Below, piece by piece: positions 23,200 through 35,514 of a DNA stretch of 64,000 bases. The notes under the pieces were generated by a model that did no database searches, had not been told where the DNA came from, and worked only from the letters and a program-made list of their open reading frames with translations. The stretch covers positions 95,425,741 through 95,489,740 of the forward strand of contig CM041465.1 of NCBI GenBank assembly GCA_023213395.1, given 5' to 3'. The translations under genes and the position numbers were made by a program. Positions within the stretch are counted from its first letter, which is position 1, and each line of letters begins with the position of its first letter. Origin of the DNA: Cycas panzhihuaensis. Its lineage: Eukaryota > Cycadophyta.

Positions 23200-23987
23200 C
23201 TATAACTTGATTTGACTCTGCTTGATTCGCCTCCTTGGCAAGATCTTCCTTTTTCTGGAACTCCTTCCTTTTGTAGCAATCCTTCTTGAGGTGATTGATC
23301 TTATTACAATGCTAACACCTAAGCTTGACCTCGATGTATCCCTGGAGTTTTGTCCTCTCTCAAACGTTCTACCCCTTACCGTCATAGCTTCTGGTGTAGA
23401 GGTTTCAAGACTAGATTTCCTTCGCACTTCTTCCATTAGCAAAGCACTCAAAACAGAATCATAATCCAATACATGTGTAGTGCTAAAATTAATCGAGGTG
23501 ACAATATTATCCCAGGATTCAGGTAATGAGCATAACAAGGTAACGACCTTATCCTCATCCTCAATTTTAACATCGATACTAGTTAACTGACAAATAAGAG
23601 TATTGAAAATATTTAAATGGTCAGCAATTTTTATACCTTCCTTCATCTGTAATGAGTATAGTTGCTTCTTCAGGTAGATTCGATTCGTTACTGATTTAGT
23701 CATATATAGGCCTTCCAACCAAGTCCATAATCCTGCTGCTATCTTCTCCCCTGCGATGTTAAACAAGACTTCATCTACCAAGCACAATCGTATTGTGTTA
23801 AGTGCCTTTTTGTCTAAGTCATCCCATTCATCATCGTCTATCTCTATAGGTTTCTTCGATTTATCTGCAAGGGCTTTGTACAAACCCTACTGTACAAGAA
23901 TATCATGCGCTTTTAGCTTCCACAACTTGAAGTTATTCTTGCCATTGAATTTCTCCACCTCAAACTTTGCACCTGCGAGTTTCGCTA
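23200..23987 (-). pseudogene. Copia-1 gag
   Basis: Translation from about 23987 reads IAKLAGAKFEVEKFNGKNNF, with ATA where the start Met is expected. A stop lies just before GLYKALADKSKKP, where the context suggests a Gln codon became TAG. The piece 23883-23200 is open: DEVLFNIAGEKIAAGLWTWL, LKKQLYSLQMKEG, LCSLPESWDNIVTSI. After a shift the C-X2-C-X4-H-X4-C knuckle is found at about 23270-23320 (HCNKINHLKKDCYKR) with a stop inside it. Gag forms the element particle. Confidence 0.92.
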
Positions 23988-24044
23988 TTTAGTGTAGAAA
24001 AGCTGATACCAAAACCTTCACAAACTCGCTACAAAAAAAAAAAG

Positions 24045-24058
24045 TGGCTCTGATACCA
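24045..24058 (-). other. Copia-1 primer-binding site
   Basis: TGGCTCTGATACCA on the + strand is the complement of TGGTATCAGAGCCA, the standard plant copia PBS for initiator Met tRNA. It lies 2 bp inside the 5' LTR. Confidence 0.95.
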
Positions 24059-24060
24059 CT

Positions 24061-24690
24061 TGTTAAGAATACAAGGTTCCAACCCTTTAACCGCCACCAA
24101 GATCTATTGCATTCTTACAACTAGTTACAGAAATAGAAACTTAAAATTACATGCAAGTTCTAAAATCAGAGATAATATAATAACATGAAAATGAAAGTCA
24201 AACATCACATATGCACCCAATATAACGTGGTAAAACCTTAGCAGTGTGCTAGGGAAACATCCACACAGGAAATATATCGATATTTATTATTGTAGAATGG
24301 AGAAACAGTATATCTTAGTAGCAGAGTGCTATCTGAAACAACAACCAGTCGCCGCTCTTATCACAGTACATTACATTACATACAACATAATAAGAAAATC
24401 CCTAAAACGGGCTACAAGAGAGGGACATCCAAGGCATGAATCTCAACCGTAGAATCTATGGTATTTGTATCGAATAACCCTGATTCTCTTTACATTTTAA
24501 TATGATTCTGAGGCTAATTTTTTGGGTGGGGCTCTGGCCCAGAACCCCCTCTTAACCGGGGGTGTTCCACCCCCGCATCCAGGCCAGGGGCTTGACCCCT
24601 TGGAACCCCCCGAGAAGGATTAAGGGGGGAACCACGCCAAAAACATGCTAAAATTTTAGCCCTAAAATATTGTTATCACAATATCCAACA
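24061..24690 (-). repeat. Copia-1 5' LTR (right)
   Basis: 630 bp, TG...CA ends, matching 19393-20038 with scattered substitutions and several small indels in the G/C-rich block (24525-24635). Confidence 0.96.
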
Positions 24691-24695
24691 TAAAC

Positions 24696-26102
24696 TACAA
24701 CCAAACAAAGCCAGAAGAGATAGTAAACCACTTGGAATGTAAACTGCTATGCAAGAATATGAAGGGATAATTATTTGAATGGTGGAGAGATGATCATGCC
24801 CTACCTTAGTCTATCCCTTATGGACCCCACAAAGGGCTGCCCTTTAGCTAGCATTCCAAGCCAAAAACGTATATAAAGGCACAACAATAACCAACCAAAA
24901 GAAAAGCAAGTTCTGAGTAAGAGACAACCTTTAGAAAATAATGAAATGAGTAGAAATCACATAGGAAACATCTTACTAATTTAGAAAAATTTTAAGACTG
25001 ATAACCTTGAGAAGAACCATAAAACTTGAAGATCAAACTATCAACATTTGAATATCAACAGAGCAGTAAGTCACATCATTAAAATCCTCTCTTGATTTCA
25101 CCCATAAGCATCACTAAAATCAACCTTGAAGTCAAAACATTAGCATTCCTAAAAAATCCCCAAAAATCACTAAAAATCCACATAAAACTTGAACAATTTA
25201 CTCTCTTCTTCTCAATGAGAAACAACAAAACCTTACTCATCATTCCTAGGCGTTGAAAGGATAAGATTTCATCAAATCTGGGTAGTAGAAATGTTGAAAA
25301 CTAGTGCAATGACAAAGTTTTGTATGCATGACAGTAAAAAATGTGACCAGTCACTTTTTTGGACCTACCAAAAATGTGGCTTTACTTTGAAAATATGACT
25401 AGTCACATTTTTGGCAACATAAAAAATGCAACAAATGGGAAGCAAAAATTAATTCACAAAAAAGTAAAAAAATTAATTTTTAAATATAAATTAAAGTACA
25501 AATATAGTGAATGAGTAGAAAAGTCCAAAACAAGATGAAAATAATAAGTACAAGCCAAAAAATGATTAAAAATATATAAATAGTAGGTGAAATCAAGAAT
25601 GAGATTCAAAATGCAACGTTTTAAAAGAAAAACTAAATTGAATTGATTGTGAAAGAAAAATTTTGATGCCATAGTATCAGTCATCGGTAGGTGATAGTAA
25701 AATGCACATCATATCATCATTCATCATATGTCATTAAGCAAATCAATACATTAATTCATCAAAACATGGCCTAACTTATCAAAAAAATAAAGTCCGTCAT
25801 TCATTTTTCTCATGAAACCATATAAGAAACACATTAAAAGTTACAAATATAAATCAGAGCTCAGGTTTTGATGAAACAAAGCATAGTATTCTCGTGTAGG
25901 TTTATTAAATACAATAGTGTTAAATAATGCTTTTATTTCTTTAACTTGTTGATGTTCCTTTGTGCCCTAGGTAGGTCCTAAGTGTTTAGAGTCAAATTCT
26001 CACCACTCTTCTTACTAAGATTTTACTAGTTTAAGACCCTCCATGTAAGTAGAGCCCTTAGCGAGTTTCACCCTTAGCTAGTTAGAGCTAGTTTTCTAGT
26101 AG
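24696..26102. other. Intergenic or decayed LTR sequence, no gene
   Basis: Continuation of the host sequence after Copia-1. At about 25335-25405 the phrase ATGTGACCAGTCAC and a variant (ATATGACTAGTCACATTTTTGG) are repeated. AT-rich; no coding region is supported. Confidence 0.5.
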
Positions 26103-26107
26103 GCATA

Positions 26108-28690
26108 TGGACGCGCTGCTACGGGATAACTACCTAACTGATAGGTGTGGGGGAGAGTGAGTGGTGAAATGATAGAAGGTGGAACCTAAAAGGTGAGTAA
26201 CTATCACGCGAAGGCGCCCGTCTTGTGGGAGGCCTTGAGTTCGGGATCTGCAATGGAGTATGGCTACTATAAGGTGACCCTTCACCGCTTCGAACAAGGG
26301 GTGAAGGCACGTAGGGCAAACCTGGGTTGACCTGAAGGTAGGATCCTCCCACCCTTGGGTGGCGGAAGGGGAAGAGGACCTAATGGAGATAGGCCAAGAG
26401 TAAGCCTATGCAACCTAACCGGGTACACGAGTGATGCGAGAAGCAAGGCGCTTGTGTGGTTAAGGAGGGAGAAGGAAAGGTAGGGGAGAAGCGGGCTTCT
26501 ACAATCTTTCCTACGAATGGTAAAGATACATGTAACAAGACAAATGAATCGCAAACAAGTACCAAACCAATTTTCTCCTTTTATCTTTCAATGTGCTAAT
26601 TACTACAAGAAAAATAAAAGGCGGAAAGGAGGTAGCAAAAGGGGGGCGAAACGTGCACCTGGACCGAGGGTATGCGTGATGAAGAAGCCTTCTCGAGGAG
26701 CACCCAACCACTCCGCGCGACGTACTGGATGCGAGATGTTGCGGCGGACGAAAGAGGGGCTTCCTTACCTTCCCCAGAAAATCACATGCTGTACCAAAGA
26801 AAGAAAGGAAGCACCAACTAATAAATGAAATAGCATAAAAACATAACGCATGCAAAGGTGCTTACCGTGCTTGAGGCCAGCAGGCGATGTTCTCCGTGCT
26901 TCCCAAATACACCATGAGCAATAGCGGTCTCTCTCTCTCTTCCCGAAGGAAGAACACTAACATGCAACACAAAACTCTAACAATATATGCCTAAATAACA
27001 TAAACGAGAATCTGAATATACATATGTTAGTGCTAATCCAACAACGAAAGTACCAAAAGAAAGAGACCAAGGTAAAAGTAGATGATTGGGTAAGCCTCAG
27101 AGTGGCCTACCTCCCACAAATGGTGCCCTAACCTCCCCTTAAGAGCCACGAGGCAGCGAGGAGAAAGTCAAGAGCAAGGTAAAAGCAGCAAAAGGGCAAG
27201 GAGAGGCCCAAGGACACCATGGCTACTTAGGGATGCTATGGGGAGCAAACCGGGTGACTAAGGATAAAAGGTGAAGCAAAAAACCAGCGGTTGGGACTTA
27301 TGGGTGATGCCCAAACCTGAGCAAAAGGCCCCAAATCAGCACTGCAACTTGTGACAGCGCTGGTTTGGGCAACCAAAGGGAGCCTTCAAACCCTTATTTG
27401 CAAGCCAAGGGCAGCACAGGGCGAGAGGGAGGCTTTGGAGGGCTTAGAGCCGCTTAGGGAGCGTGGAAGGTGGTACGAAATCCACCCAACTCCTCTCCAA
27501 AACCTATGCCACCCCTCAACGCCACTGCCTTGAGCAGCAAACGCAGGCAAGAAGCACAGAAAGAGTGGTATAGCAGTCCTCAATAGGGAGGAAAACCAAC
27601 TCTCAAGAAACAAGCAAGAGCAAACAAACTTAAGCATAAATATCACAAGAAAAACCAGTACAAAACAAGGAATACCTGAAAAGGAGAGGCAAGGGGTTTG
27701 CCTCAGCCAAGAAAGCGATGAAGAGGCGCTGAGAAATCAGCCCAGATCTGAAGTAGAGCAAGTTTGAGACCCTGCTATGGAGATGTGATGGGAAACACCT
27801 GCACTTGGGGCACTTGAGGGCTGCCTGGGCAAAGATCAACTAGAAACCACTCCAAAGGGGCCCTCTCCAAGGCATTTGAGGGGCTGGGAGAATGTCTCAG
27901 CCACGCCAAAGGAGAGCAGGGCGCTGAAGGAGGGATGTTGGTCCGATGAGCGCAGCAGACGAGAAGAAGCGAGGCGGGATGATGTTTCCTTGAGAGCAAT
28001 TCCAAAAGTGAGCCAAAGAATCCTTGAAAATGAGCCAAAAAGGGCTTAAGTACTCAAGTAAAACCCTAAAGCATGCGATTAGGGCGTGACTGGAAGAGAA
28101 ATAAGGTGCGAGCCACGTGGCAGTTTCGCAATAAATGCGAAATTGCCACGGCAGATTTTTAAAAACAGCCTGAGACAGTCGTACTGTCGCGAATTCAGAT
28201 CTGCGGATATTCCGTGACGCTGAAAAATCTGGCGGTATGCACCTAAAGCCAAAATGGGGCCCCAACCCGGTCTAGGCTGAGGCAGATGACCGAAAAGACT
28301 AATAGAAAGCTGGAACACCTACCCAGGAGCAAACAAGCCAACAAAATGGTCCAAAGGAGCAAAAATAGGGCTCGAGTGGGGTGGCAAGTTGACCAAACGA
28401 TGATGAGTCATCACACGGGCGGAGGTGGCGCAAACCTAGTGGATCCTGGAGCGAGGAGGGCAGATGTGGGAAGTAATGTGGTCACCAGGGTGCCACACTC
28501 GCTAGGAGTGTGCCCCTGCTATAGTCGTCATAGGCTAAAATAAGTGTGGACGACTACAAGGTCGCCCACAAAGTCATACACATGCAGATACGCAAGCAAA
28601 CATCCAGTAAAAGAAAGCGATGATAATGCGAGAGACATACCTGCACTTACCTGAGTCGGTGATTCCGTATCCATTCCCGAGCCGGAAACA
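26108..28690 (-). repeat. Element A 3' LTR (left)
   Basis: 2583 bp, starting TGGACGCGCTGC and ending CCGGAAACA on the + strand. ORFs predicted in it are not conserved in frame with the partner LTR and are not genes. Confidence 0.97.
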
Positions 28691-29095
28691 TCGCCTTGGT
28701 AGCAGAGCCTCGCCGCTCGGAAGCCTGGTGCAATGGCGAATGCTGGCAACACAACTGTCAGTAGCACATGTGTATATAGATATGTCAATCAAGATCACAA
28801 CAGTAGGCAAGGGTGCCGGCGAGTGTCTTGGCGGGACACGTGGATACGAAAGCGGCGGTGGAGACGACATAGGGGCTGCCTATGGGTCACCTGGAAACCG
28901 ACTGGGAGAATGAGATAGGTGAGGGGGCTGCCCCCACCACAAGGAATGCAAAAGAACATGCATAGCTAAATAAAGAACAAATAGTGGGTACCATAGTTTT
29001 ACCTCATTAGTAACCCAGTCTCGGAGGTGCGAGCGGATCGCGAAGCAAAGTGACAGACGACCTGGGGCTTGGGCAACGGGAAGGCCAGGCAAACC
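28691..29095. other. Element A 3' untranslated region
   Basis: Sequence between the archaeal RNase H stop and the 3' LTR. It is similar to 51057-51405 of element B, including GCAGAGCCTC near its start. No gene is supported. Confidence 0.7.
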
Positions 29096-29518
29096 TCAGG
29101 GACGGTCAACAAGGAGGGAAAGGCGGCACTCAAGGATGAAGCGAACTAGACTATCTGCCTCAGCGTTGAGAGCCCGAGGGATATGCTGGATATCGACAGA
29201 AGAAAAACGGGCCAGGAGAGACCTTGCAGTAGAAGCAAGAGTCCTCAAGTGAGGGCATCGCACCTGGTAAACCTGGGTGAGATGAGACACCACAACTTGA
29301 GAGTCGCAAAGTAAAACAATGGGCCTGTGATGGAAACGGAGGACATCAGTGAGGGCTTCGATAACAGCTATATACTCGGCTTCGTTATTGGTAGCCTCTG
29401 GGAGGAAGATCCTAGAGCGGAGGAGATCATGTCCAGAAGGGCTGCGGAGAATCCACGTAGCGGCAGAAGGTCCAGGATTACCGCGGCTTCCGCCATCGGT
29501 AAAGATGTAGACAGACAT
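29096..29518 (-). CDS. Archaeal-type additional RNase H of element A
   Basis: A 140-aa product is predicted from the Met codon at 29516-29518 (MSVYIFTDGGSRGNPG); the frame stays open upstream to 29647, but that part is not family-like. Conserved acids are all present: Asp in FTDGGSRGNPG (near residue 7), Glu in ATNNEAEYIAVIEAL, Asp in LLCDSQVVVSHL and Asp in ALNAEADSLVRF. This is the type I archaeal-like RNase H that plant Tat-group gypsy elements acquired in addition to their own RNase H. It lies about 1.5 kb 3' of the gag-protease frame. It is the only enzyme of RNA/DNA metabolism left in this element, and its frame is intact, so it either remained under selection or was inactivated elsewhere only recently. 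Whether it is expressed separately or by splicing cannot be told. Confidence 0.88.
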   Translation of the reverse strand: MSVYIFTDGGSRGNPGPSAATWILRSPSGHDLLRSRIFLPEATNNEAEYIAVIEALTDVLRFHHRPIVLLCDSQVVVSHLTQVYQVRCPHLRTLASTARSLLARFSSVDIQHIPRALNAEADSLVRFILECRLSLLVDRP

Positions 29519-29647
29519 AAGTGACACAAAATCCAAGCGGACGATGGGTGGTGAAAGCAACACTAAAAAACAAGCAAAAGGTGGCCGTGAAGGGTAGGAG
29601 GACCTAGCAATGAGGTTACCCAGGGCGAGAGCAAGCAACCCGATCAC

Positions 29648-31030
29648 CGGCGCAGAGTGGTCGGGAGAAAAGCCTCCTGTGGCCTAAAAGGTCGCTTTAG
29701 AAAGCGAAACATGCCCCCAAGTGGGGGGAGCATTCCTTTTGGGGACCCCAAGAATGAGAAAGAGCCGCGGAAACGAGTCCAGAGCGGCGAAACGAGCCAA
29801 ACGAGTATAAACTCGAGCAGGCACAGGAGTAGCACGCAAAACGATGCAGAAGGGCCCTGTCATAAAGTGCGATAATGAGGCACCATAAATGCCCTTACAA
29901 GGGATGGAAGAAATGGCCTCAAGATGCAGCATGATCGGCGGAAGGCAAAGGAAATCGGGACAATGAGACGGTCCCAACGACTGACGCGAGACCAAAAACA
30001 GAGGAAGTGCCTGTTGGAGCCCCCGCCTATATAAGGAAAGCAACGGGAAAATGGATTCATTTTCACCGGCTCTCGTACGAAACCAGAGCCATTTCCTTAC
30101 GCAGCGGAGCGCTACCCAACTTTAGAGGCAGCAGGAGATCGAGGATCGTATCAGGCGGATCACGATCGGTAGCACAGATGGTCTCGAGGTCGAGGCAGGC
30201 GGGACATGGACCCACGGTGGCGATGACCCTGAGACGGCCGAGAGATGAGGAGAGCGAGGCAGGCAGCTTGCGGAGGCCCAGGAGGAGCCTCGGAGGCATG
30301 TGGTCCCCAGGAGAGGGATCACAGAGGCCAGGAGATGGCACCCCAGGAGCGGGGCCACAGAAGTAGGATATGTACATGTAGGTTTGACAGGGGAAAGAAC
30401 GGGCCTCCAGGGGGTCATATATAGGACCATATGATTGTACCCCCCTGCAAGGACACCGGCTTCCCAGGATGTATGATGTGACATGATCTCGGGTGCGTAT
30501 ATATATATGCATGGGGTGATTAGAACTCCATTTGGATATGAGATGCTGTGCATGATGTATCATATGGATGACATGTATGTTTATTTTTGTGTATTGTGAA
30601 TGTTATGTTGCAGATGTTTTATGTTGTGGATATTTTATTGTATGGACACATGTTTCCTCCCATGTATGACCACACACCTAACAGGGGCATACACATATGC
30701 CGTGAGCGGGACGACATAGAAGCGTGAGGTTAGGGAGCAGGGCGGCATACATGTCTGCAGGAGAGCATAGCGGGATATGCGAAGGAAACGGCGGGCAGGA
30801 AAGGGGGGCGACGACGCCCCCAAGCGTCTTCCTGATTGGGGGATGCCCAAGCAAGACGACACAAGGGTTCCTGAGAGAATACGGGAACGCGGGTTCCGCG
30901 GAAGGAATCGAAAAGAAGAAGAGGGAGTCCATCTTAAATTGCCACTCTACCCGTGGTTGGGAAGAATGGGGATAACCTAAGATGGTAGTTTAGGCTCATT
31001 TCGGAGCAGGGCGAAGGGATCACCGAGAGA
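29648..31030. other. Spacer between archaeal RNase H and gag-protease frame (element A)
   Basis: No family is recognisable in its ORFs. It holds TA repeats (about 30497-30510), a T/G-rich stretch (30560-30650) and an A/T-variable segment CTTAAATTGCCA...TGGTAGTTTAGGCTC (about 30932-30998). That segment is present once here and three times in element B. The spacer probably includes sequence left by, or neighbouring, the deleted pol. Confidence 0.6.
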
Positions 31031-34000
31031 TCATGCGTAAAACTTCTTAAGGAACATCCCATTAATGGCTTTCTCAAATTCGAGCCCTTCTAGGGTGGCT
31101 ATCCTATAGGCACCATTATTGAGGGATTCGATAATGACGAAAGGACCAACCCATCGGGGTTTGAATTTGGTCAAACGGTCAATGGAAGTAATAAGCCCAG
31201 CGTCCAGAAGCTTCTCAACCTCCATCTTGATGGCGGCAGATAGCTTCGGGTGAAGGGGACAGCCGGCGCGCAGGCGGGCGCCAGGAAGGGTGGTGAGGTT
31301 ATGAGTGACAATCGAGGGGTCGATTCCCTTCATGTCAGCATAATCCCACGCAAAAATATCTTGAAATTCCTGGAACAGAAGGGAGTACTCCCTTATCTCA
31401 TCAGGAGAACATTCCAACCCGACCTTAATGACCTTGCCCGGGGCCAAGACTACGTCTTGAGTTGCCCCCATGCACATGGCGTTGCCCTCCTCGAAGTGGA
31501 GAGGGGCAAGATCAACGGGAGGAGGAGGAATAGGAGATGGGATCGGATCGACAAGCGTAGATCCGATCGCGAGAATCTTCTGATGACCAAGCTGGTGGTG
31601 ACCAGAAGGCAAGTTGGGCGCAAGGCCTGCTAGATGCTCGAGCAGGGCTTCATCATTCTCGAAGTAATCCACCCCATGGATGACCTTACTTCGAGTAGAA
31701 GAAGCACTGGAAGGAGTAAGAGCAACGGGACCGTGACGGCCATCGGGTTGCTCAACTTCCTCATGGAAATCTGAAGGAAAACCAGGGAGAGGCTCCTCGG
31801 AAGGAGCGAAAGGCAATTCCTTAAAGCTATTACCTACAGGGGGTAATGAAAAAGAAGAACTGGCGACAGGTGGGTCAACACGAGCGATGACATGTGATAC
31901 GCACGAGGGGCTAGCCTCACCGACGAGAGGGGTTCTAGATGAGGATCTAGAACAGGGCAGGTGCGACCTACTGGCGCGGAGGAAAGAGATAGGGTGAAGA
32001 CAATCCTCGTCTTCGTCGAGCGACTCATCATCGCTAAACGAAGCAAGGTACCTATAACTCCCAACGCCAATAGGGGCGAACTGCGTGAGACTAGGAGGAG
32101 AAGACGCAGGGTCTTCTTCGGACGGATTAGGTATACCAATAGAGCAAGCCGAGGCATAAGTAGATGGACCTTGGTTTGCCGAACTGGTAGAACGGGTTTG
32201 TTTGGTAAAAGGGCGTTCGCGGGGAATCACTCTCATTCGTCTGTCATGGACAAATTTAAGTTGCCTCCAAAGAGTCGAGCACACGGCCCCCATTTGGTCG
32301 AGCCATGGACGACCTAGAAGGAGGTTGTAATCCACATCAACGTCGAGGACTACAACATCGGCAAGAACGGTCTTGCCCTCAAGGGTGAGCGGAATTGCGA
32401 CAGATCCCAGAGGGGTCTTCTCGCTACCGTTATAACCTTGGCATCGCCAAGGAACGGGTTCCAAGGCGGAGATACCAAGCTCTTTCATAACACGCAAGGG
32501 CATGGTATTGACAGAAGAACCGCTGTCGACAACAGTCCTTCGAAGAGTACAATCAGGCGTATCGATCGTGATGGTGAATGGGAAGTTCCACTGACGTTCC
32601 CTTTCACCGGCGGGGGGAAGATCCTTAGGATCAAAGGAAATAGCGGGTCCACTACCTTGGGCAACACCCAAAGCGTGGACAAGCGCATCACTTGACCCTA
32701 AAGCTTCCAGGAGGAGGGCCCGCTGCTCAGGATAACTCCTCAGAATGTCCATCAAGGACATTCCTACAGCGATCGTATGGAGCTCGTCCACGATAGAGAA
32801 GGGCTTACCCTTCCTAGTAGGTTGGGTAAGTGCCCTTCGGAAATCGTAACGACCCGGGCATACAGAAATAGCCTTGGGAAAGAGAGGGACTTCCGGAGGA
32901 AGGGTCTCCGGAAGAGGGTCGGAAGGGGCGGAAGAACAAGCAGCTCCCGCCGCTTCCTTAGCAGCTTGAGATCGCGTAAGGGCAAAAGTAGGAGTTGCTT
33001 CAAGCAACTGGATCGCCTTCTTCCCCACATTAGGTCGTGAAGGTGACAGGGTGTGGCGGCTAGGAGAACGAGAAGAGGAAGACGAGTTCCGAGCACCCTT
33101 CCCTTTGTCGCGGGAAGGACGGGGATCAGGCGATCTCCCTCAGTTTCGGTTGTTCTTAGTTTGGGGGTTGCGATCATGTTCCCCATGTTTAGGGAACAGA
33201 TCCTTGTGAACTGGTTGATCCAAATTAGGCCTTGAGGCCCGTTTGGGGGAAGAATCACGTCGAGGAGCATCCTTTAGATGCTGGGCCCTACAACGCGAAT
33301 CGTCGTGAAAGTAATCCCCATGAATGGAGCACCACTTCTTCTCAAGCGGAGGGTCAGACCTTCTCGCTTGAGAGGACTGGGCGTTTCCATTCCTGGGAAG
33401 AGGAGCTTGGGTGGTTTGTTGGACTTGTTTGTTTGATGTAGGGGATGAAGGACCTTGAAGCTTGAGCTCCTTCATCGTACGCTCGAATGAGCGTATAGCT
33501 GATGTGAGAGGGTCTAAGGTCCTCTCGGTAGGATGAGAGGAAGACCGAGTCGGTTGGGAAGGTTTGGTATCTTTGGTAGGGGGTGGTGCCTCACGGCACT
33601 GTGAGGGCTTAAGAGGTTTCTTAAGACCGGCTTGGATCTCAATAGCCTCCAACGCCAAACACTTGGCGATCGCGGAGTCACATGTAGTCGCCCCCATCTT
33701 GAGGACTTCTACGTGGGCTTCAGGACGAAGCGCATTGACGAAAAGGTCTCGCTTCAGTTCCTCGGGCAATGTTGTCTTAGTGGAGTGAAGCAAGTCGTGG
33801 AATTGCCGCACAAAGTCACGATTCATCTCATCGTGACCTTGTTTGAGCGAGAGAAGGGACTTCATTCCGCTCTTGAATGGACAGGCTACATCAAAATAGT
33901 TGATGAACTCGTCCACCAATTGCTGGAATGAATGGATTGAGTGGGCAGGGAGACGGTAGAACCATTTGAGGGCGTCACCCTGCAAGGATCGCGGGAAAAG

Positions 34001-35341
34001 TTTCATCAAAATATGGTCGTAAGCCCAGTAATCGATGCATGCCATAGAAAAACTACGGACATGCTCCGTCGGGTCTTGCGACGAAGTCCCATCGAATCTA
34101 GGAACTTCAGGGGGATGAGGTAGCAAGTTGGTTCGCAACGCCTCAACCGAAAGAGGGGTTGACCTAAAGTCTATGAAGGGGCGTGCCCTTGCCTGAACCA
34201 TAGGATTAACGAATGTCGAAGTAAGTAACGCACAAGGAGCGGATGGGGGTGGGACACCCATCCCTCCTTGAGGAAGTGCCCCTTGCCAAAAAGAGGCGTG
34301 GGGGTAGGTGCCTTGGAAGGGAGTCGGGTTCCCTTGCGAAGGCACAACGGATGGGATTGCGTTGGAAGACGGGCAAGCAGGATGTGGAACCGGGTTTTGC
34401 CCATATGGGCCACCCGTAGGTGGAGCAACCCCATATGGGTGTAGCGGATCCACCCCATAAACGGGAAGACGACTTCCTCTACCCTGCCCCCAAGGTTGAG
34501 AAGTATATCCTGGGGGAACGTAGAAGGAAGCACCAACATGCTGGGTTGGAGGATGCGTGGGAGCGGATCCCACATGACTAGTGATTGGAATGCTAGTAGG
34601 GCCAATAGGCCTACTAGGAGGCGACATGTGCCACATTAGGGGATGGCACATTGGTTTGATTAGGAGCGGGTATGCTAACCCTCAATTGAGGGAAAGACCA
34701 CCGTGAGAAGATCCTAAGGCATTATGACCTTGATGAGGAATGGAAGGTGCAACACGTGCCCCCACTGTAGAAATAGGAAATGAGTGGGGTGCACGTGTAG
34801 GCACGAAGGGATTTGTTGTCAATGGAAGAGTGGATGAGGATGAGGCATGCGGCGGAGGAGCGGAAGAGGAAGAGGCTCCTCCGTGAAGGGCATCCTCAAG
34901 CCATCCAGGGCGCGGCTGCAAGCGTGCCGCGCGACGATACTCATTAAGAGCTTCAACTACGTCAACAGGAGGAGTCCCTACATACTCATAAGAGGTGATC
35001 GGAACCTTGAACAAAGTAGGTTCCTCAGAATGTTCCTCATAAGAATCGCCAACTACGTGGCAAGCCTCAAGAGGAACGGATCCTTCCACGGCATGGGTAG
35101 AAGGATGGGCATTAAGTGAAAGGTGTTGGTCATTTGGGTAATAAAGGGGGTCGTCACCCACTTGGGTGGACCCGGGAATAGTAGAAGGAAAAGCATGGGT
35201 TTCCAAGGTTGAAGTGTGGTAGGTCCAATCGGAAGAGTATCCCTCCATAGTCGGATCGGAATCTGACGAGGCAAGAAGGCGATACTCGGGGTCTTGTAAC
35301 AAAGGAGGTAGACCGCGCAAACAACGAGAAAAACATCGCAT
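31031..35341 (-). pseudogene. Element A gag-protease polyprotein with pol deleted in frame
   Basis: The frame from 35341 to 31031 is 1437 codons with no frameshift, broken only by TGA at 34684-34682 and 33142-33140. Gag N-terminus: MRCFSRCLRGLPPLL, then a Pro-rich region. Gag core: DALKWFYRLPAHSIHSF and NRDFVRQFHDLLHSTK. Knuckle: WCSIHGDYFHDDSRC (C-X2-H-X4-H-X4-C). Protease: TVVDSGSSVNTMPL with the D-S-G triplet, then LLLGRPWLDQMG. The linker reaches the RT N-terminus (FQDIFAWDYADMKGIDPS ... EVEKLLDAGLITSID). From there it jumps directly into the integrase tail (KFKPRWVGPFVIIESLNNGA) and ends KKFYA. All of the RT catalytic core, RNase H and the integrase core are absent. The product would be capsid and protease only. 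Confidence 0.93.
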
Positions 35342-35496
35342 GCAAGGTCAACTGACGATGTTAGGAAAAGAGAAAGAGCGGTAAAACACACGCGTTGGGG
35401 GCTACCCAACGCGGAGATCGAGAAAGGTATAAAAAGGATCACACAGGAGTAGCGAAACCAACCGAAGAGAGCGAAACTAGCTCCCTTCTTGGCGGG

Positions 35497-35514
35497 TCCC
35501 AGTATGGTCGCCAG
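35497..35514 (-). other. Element A primer-binding site
   Basis: Minus-strand TGGCGACCATACTGGGA lies one base inside the 5' LTR. The same core (TGGCGACCATAC) is at the equivalent place in element B. It resembles the TGGCGCC-type PBS of Tat/Athila elements; the tRNA is not assigned. Confidence 0.75.

Larger units (their letters stand above)
19393..24690 (-). mobile_element. Copia-1: complete but inactive Ty1-copia element
   Basis: LTRs at 19393-20038 and 24061-24690 flank a minus-strand gag-PR-INT-RT-RNase H body. The 5-bp target duplication TAAAC (19388-19392 and 24691-24695) is exact, which fixes both ends. The primer-binding site complementary to initiator Met tRNA lies just inside the right LTR (24045-24058). 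The outer dinucleotide of the left LTR reads TA instead of TG on the + strand. Stops and frameshifts in every coding block, and clear LTR divergence, show an old insertion. It interrupts the presumed LTR of element E. Confidence 0.96.

Noticed and set aside
26134-28543. Many 60-120-aa ORFs in the gypsy A LTR
   Set aside because: They lie wholly inside the LTR, differ in frame between the two LTR copies and show no protein signature.
30007-30563. Overlapping 119-166-aa open frames on both strands in the spacer of gypsy A
   Set aside because: G/C-rich sequence with few stops gives open frames in several phases. No family pattern is visible, and nothing equivalent is open in element B.
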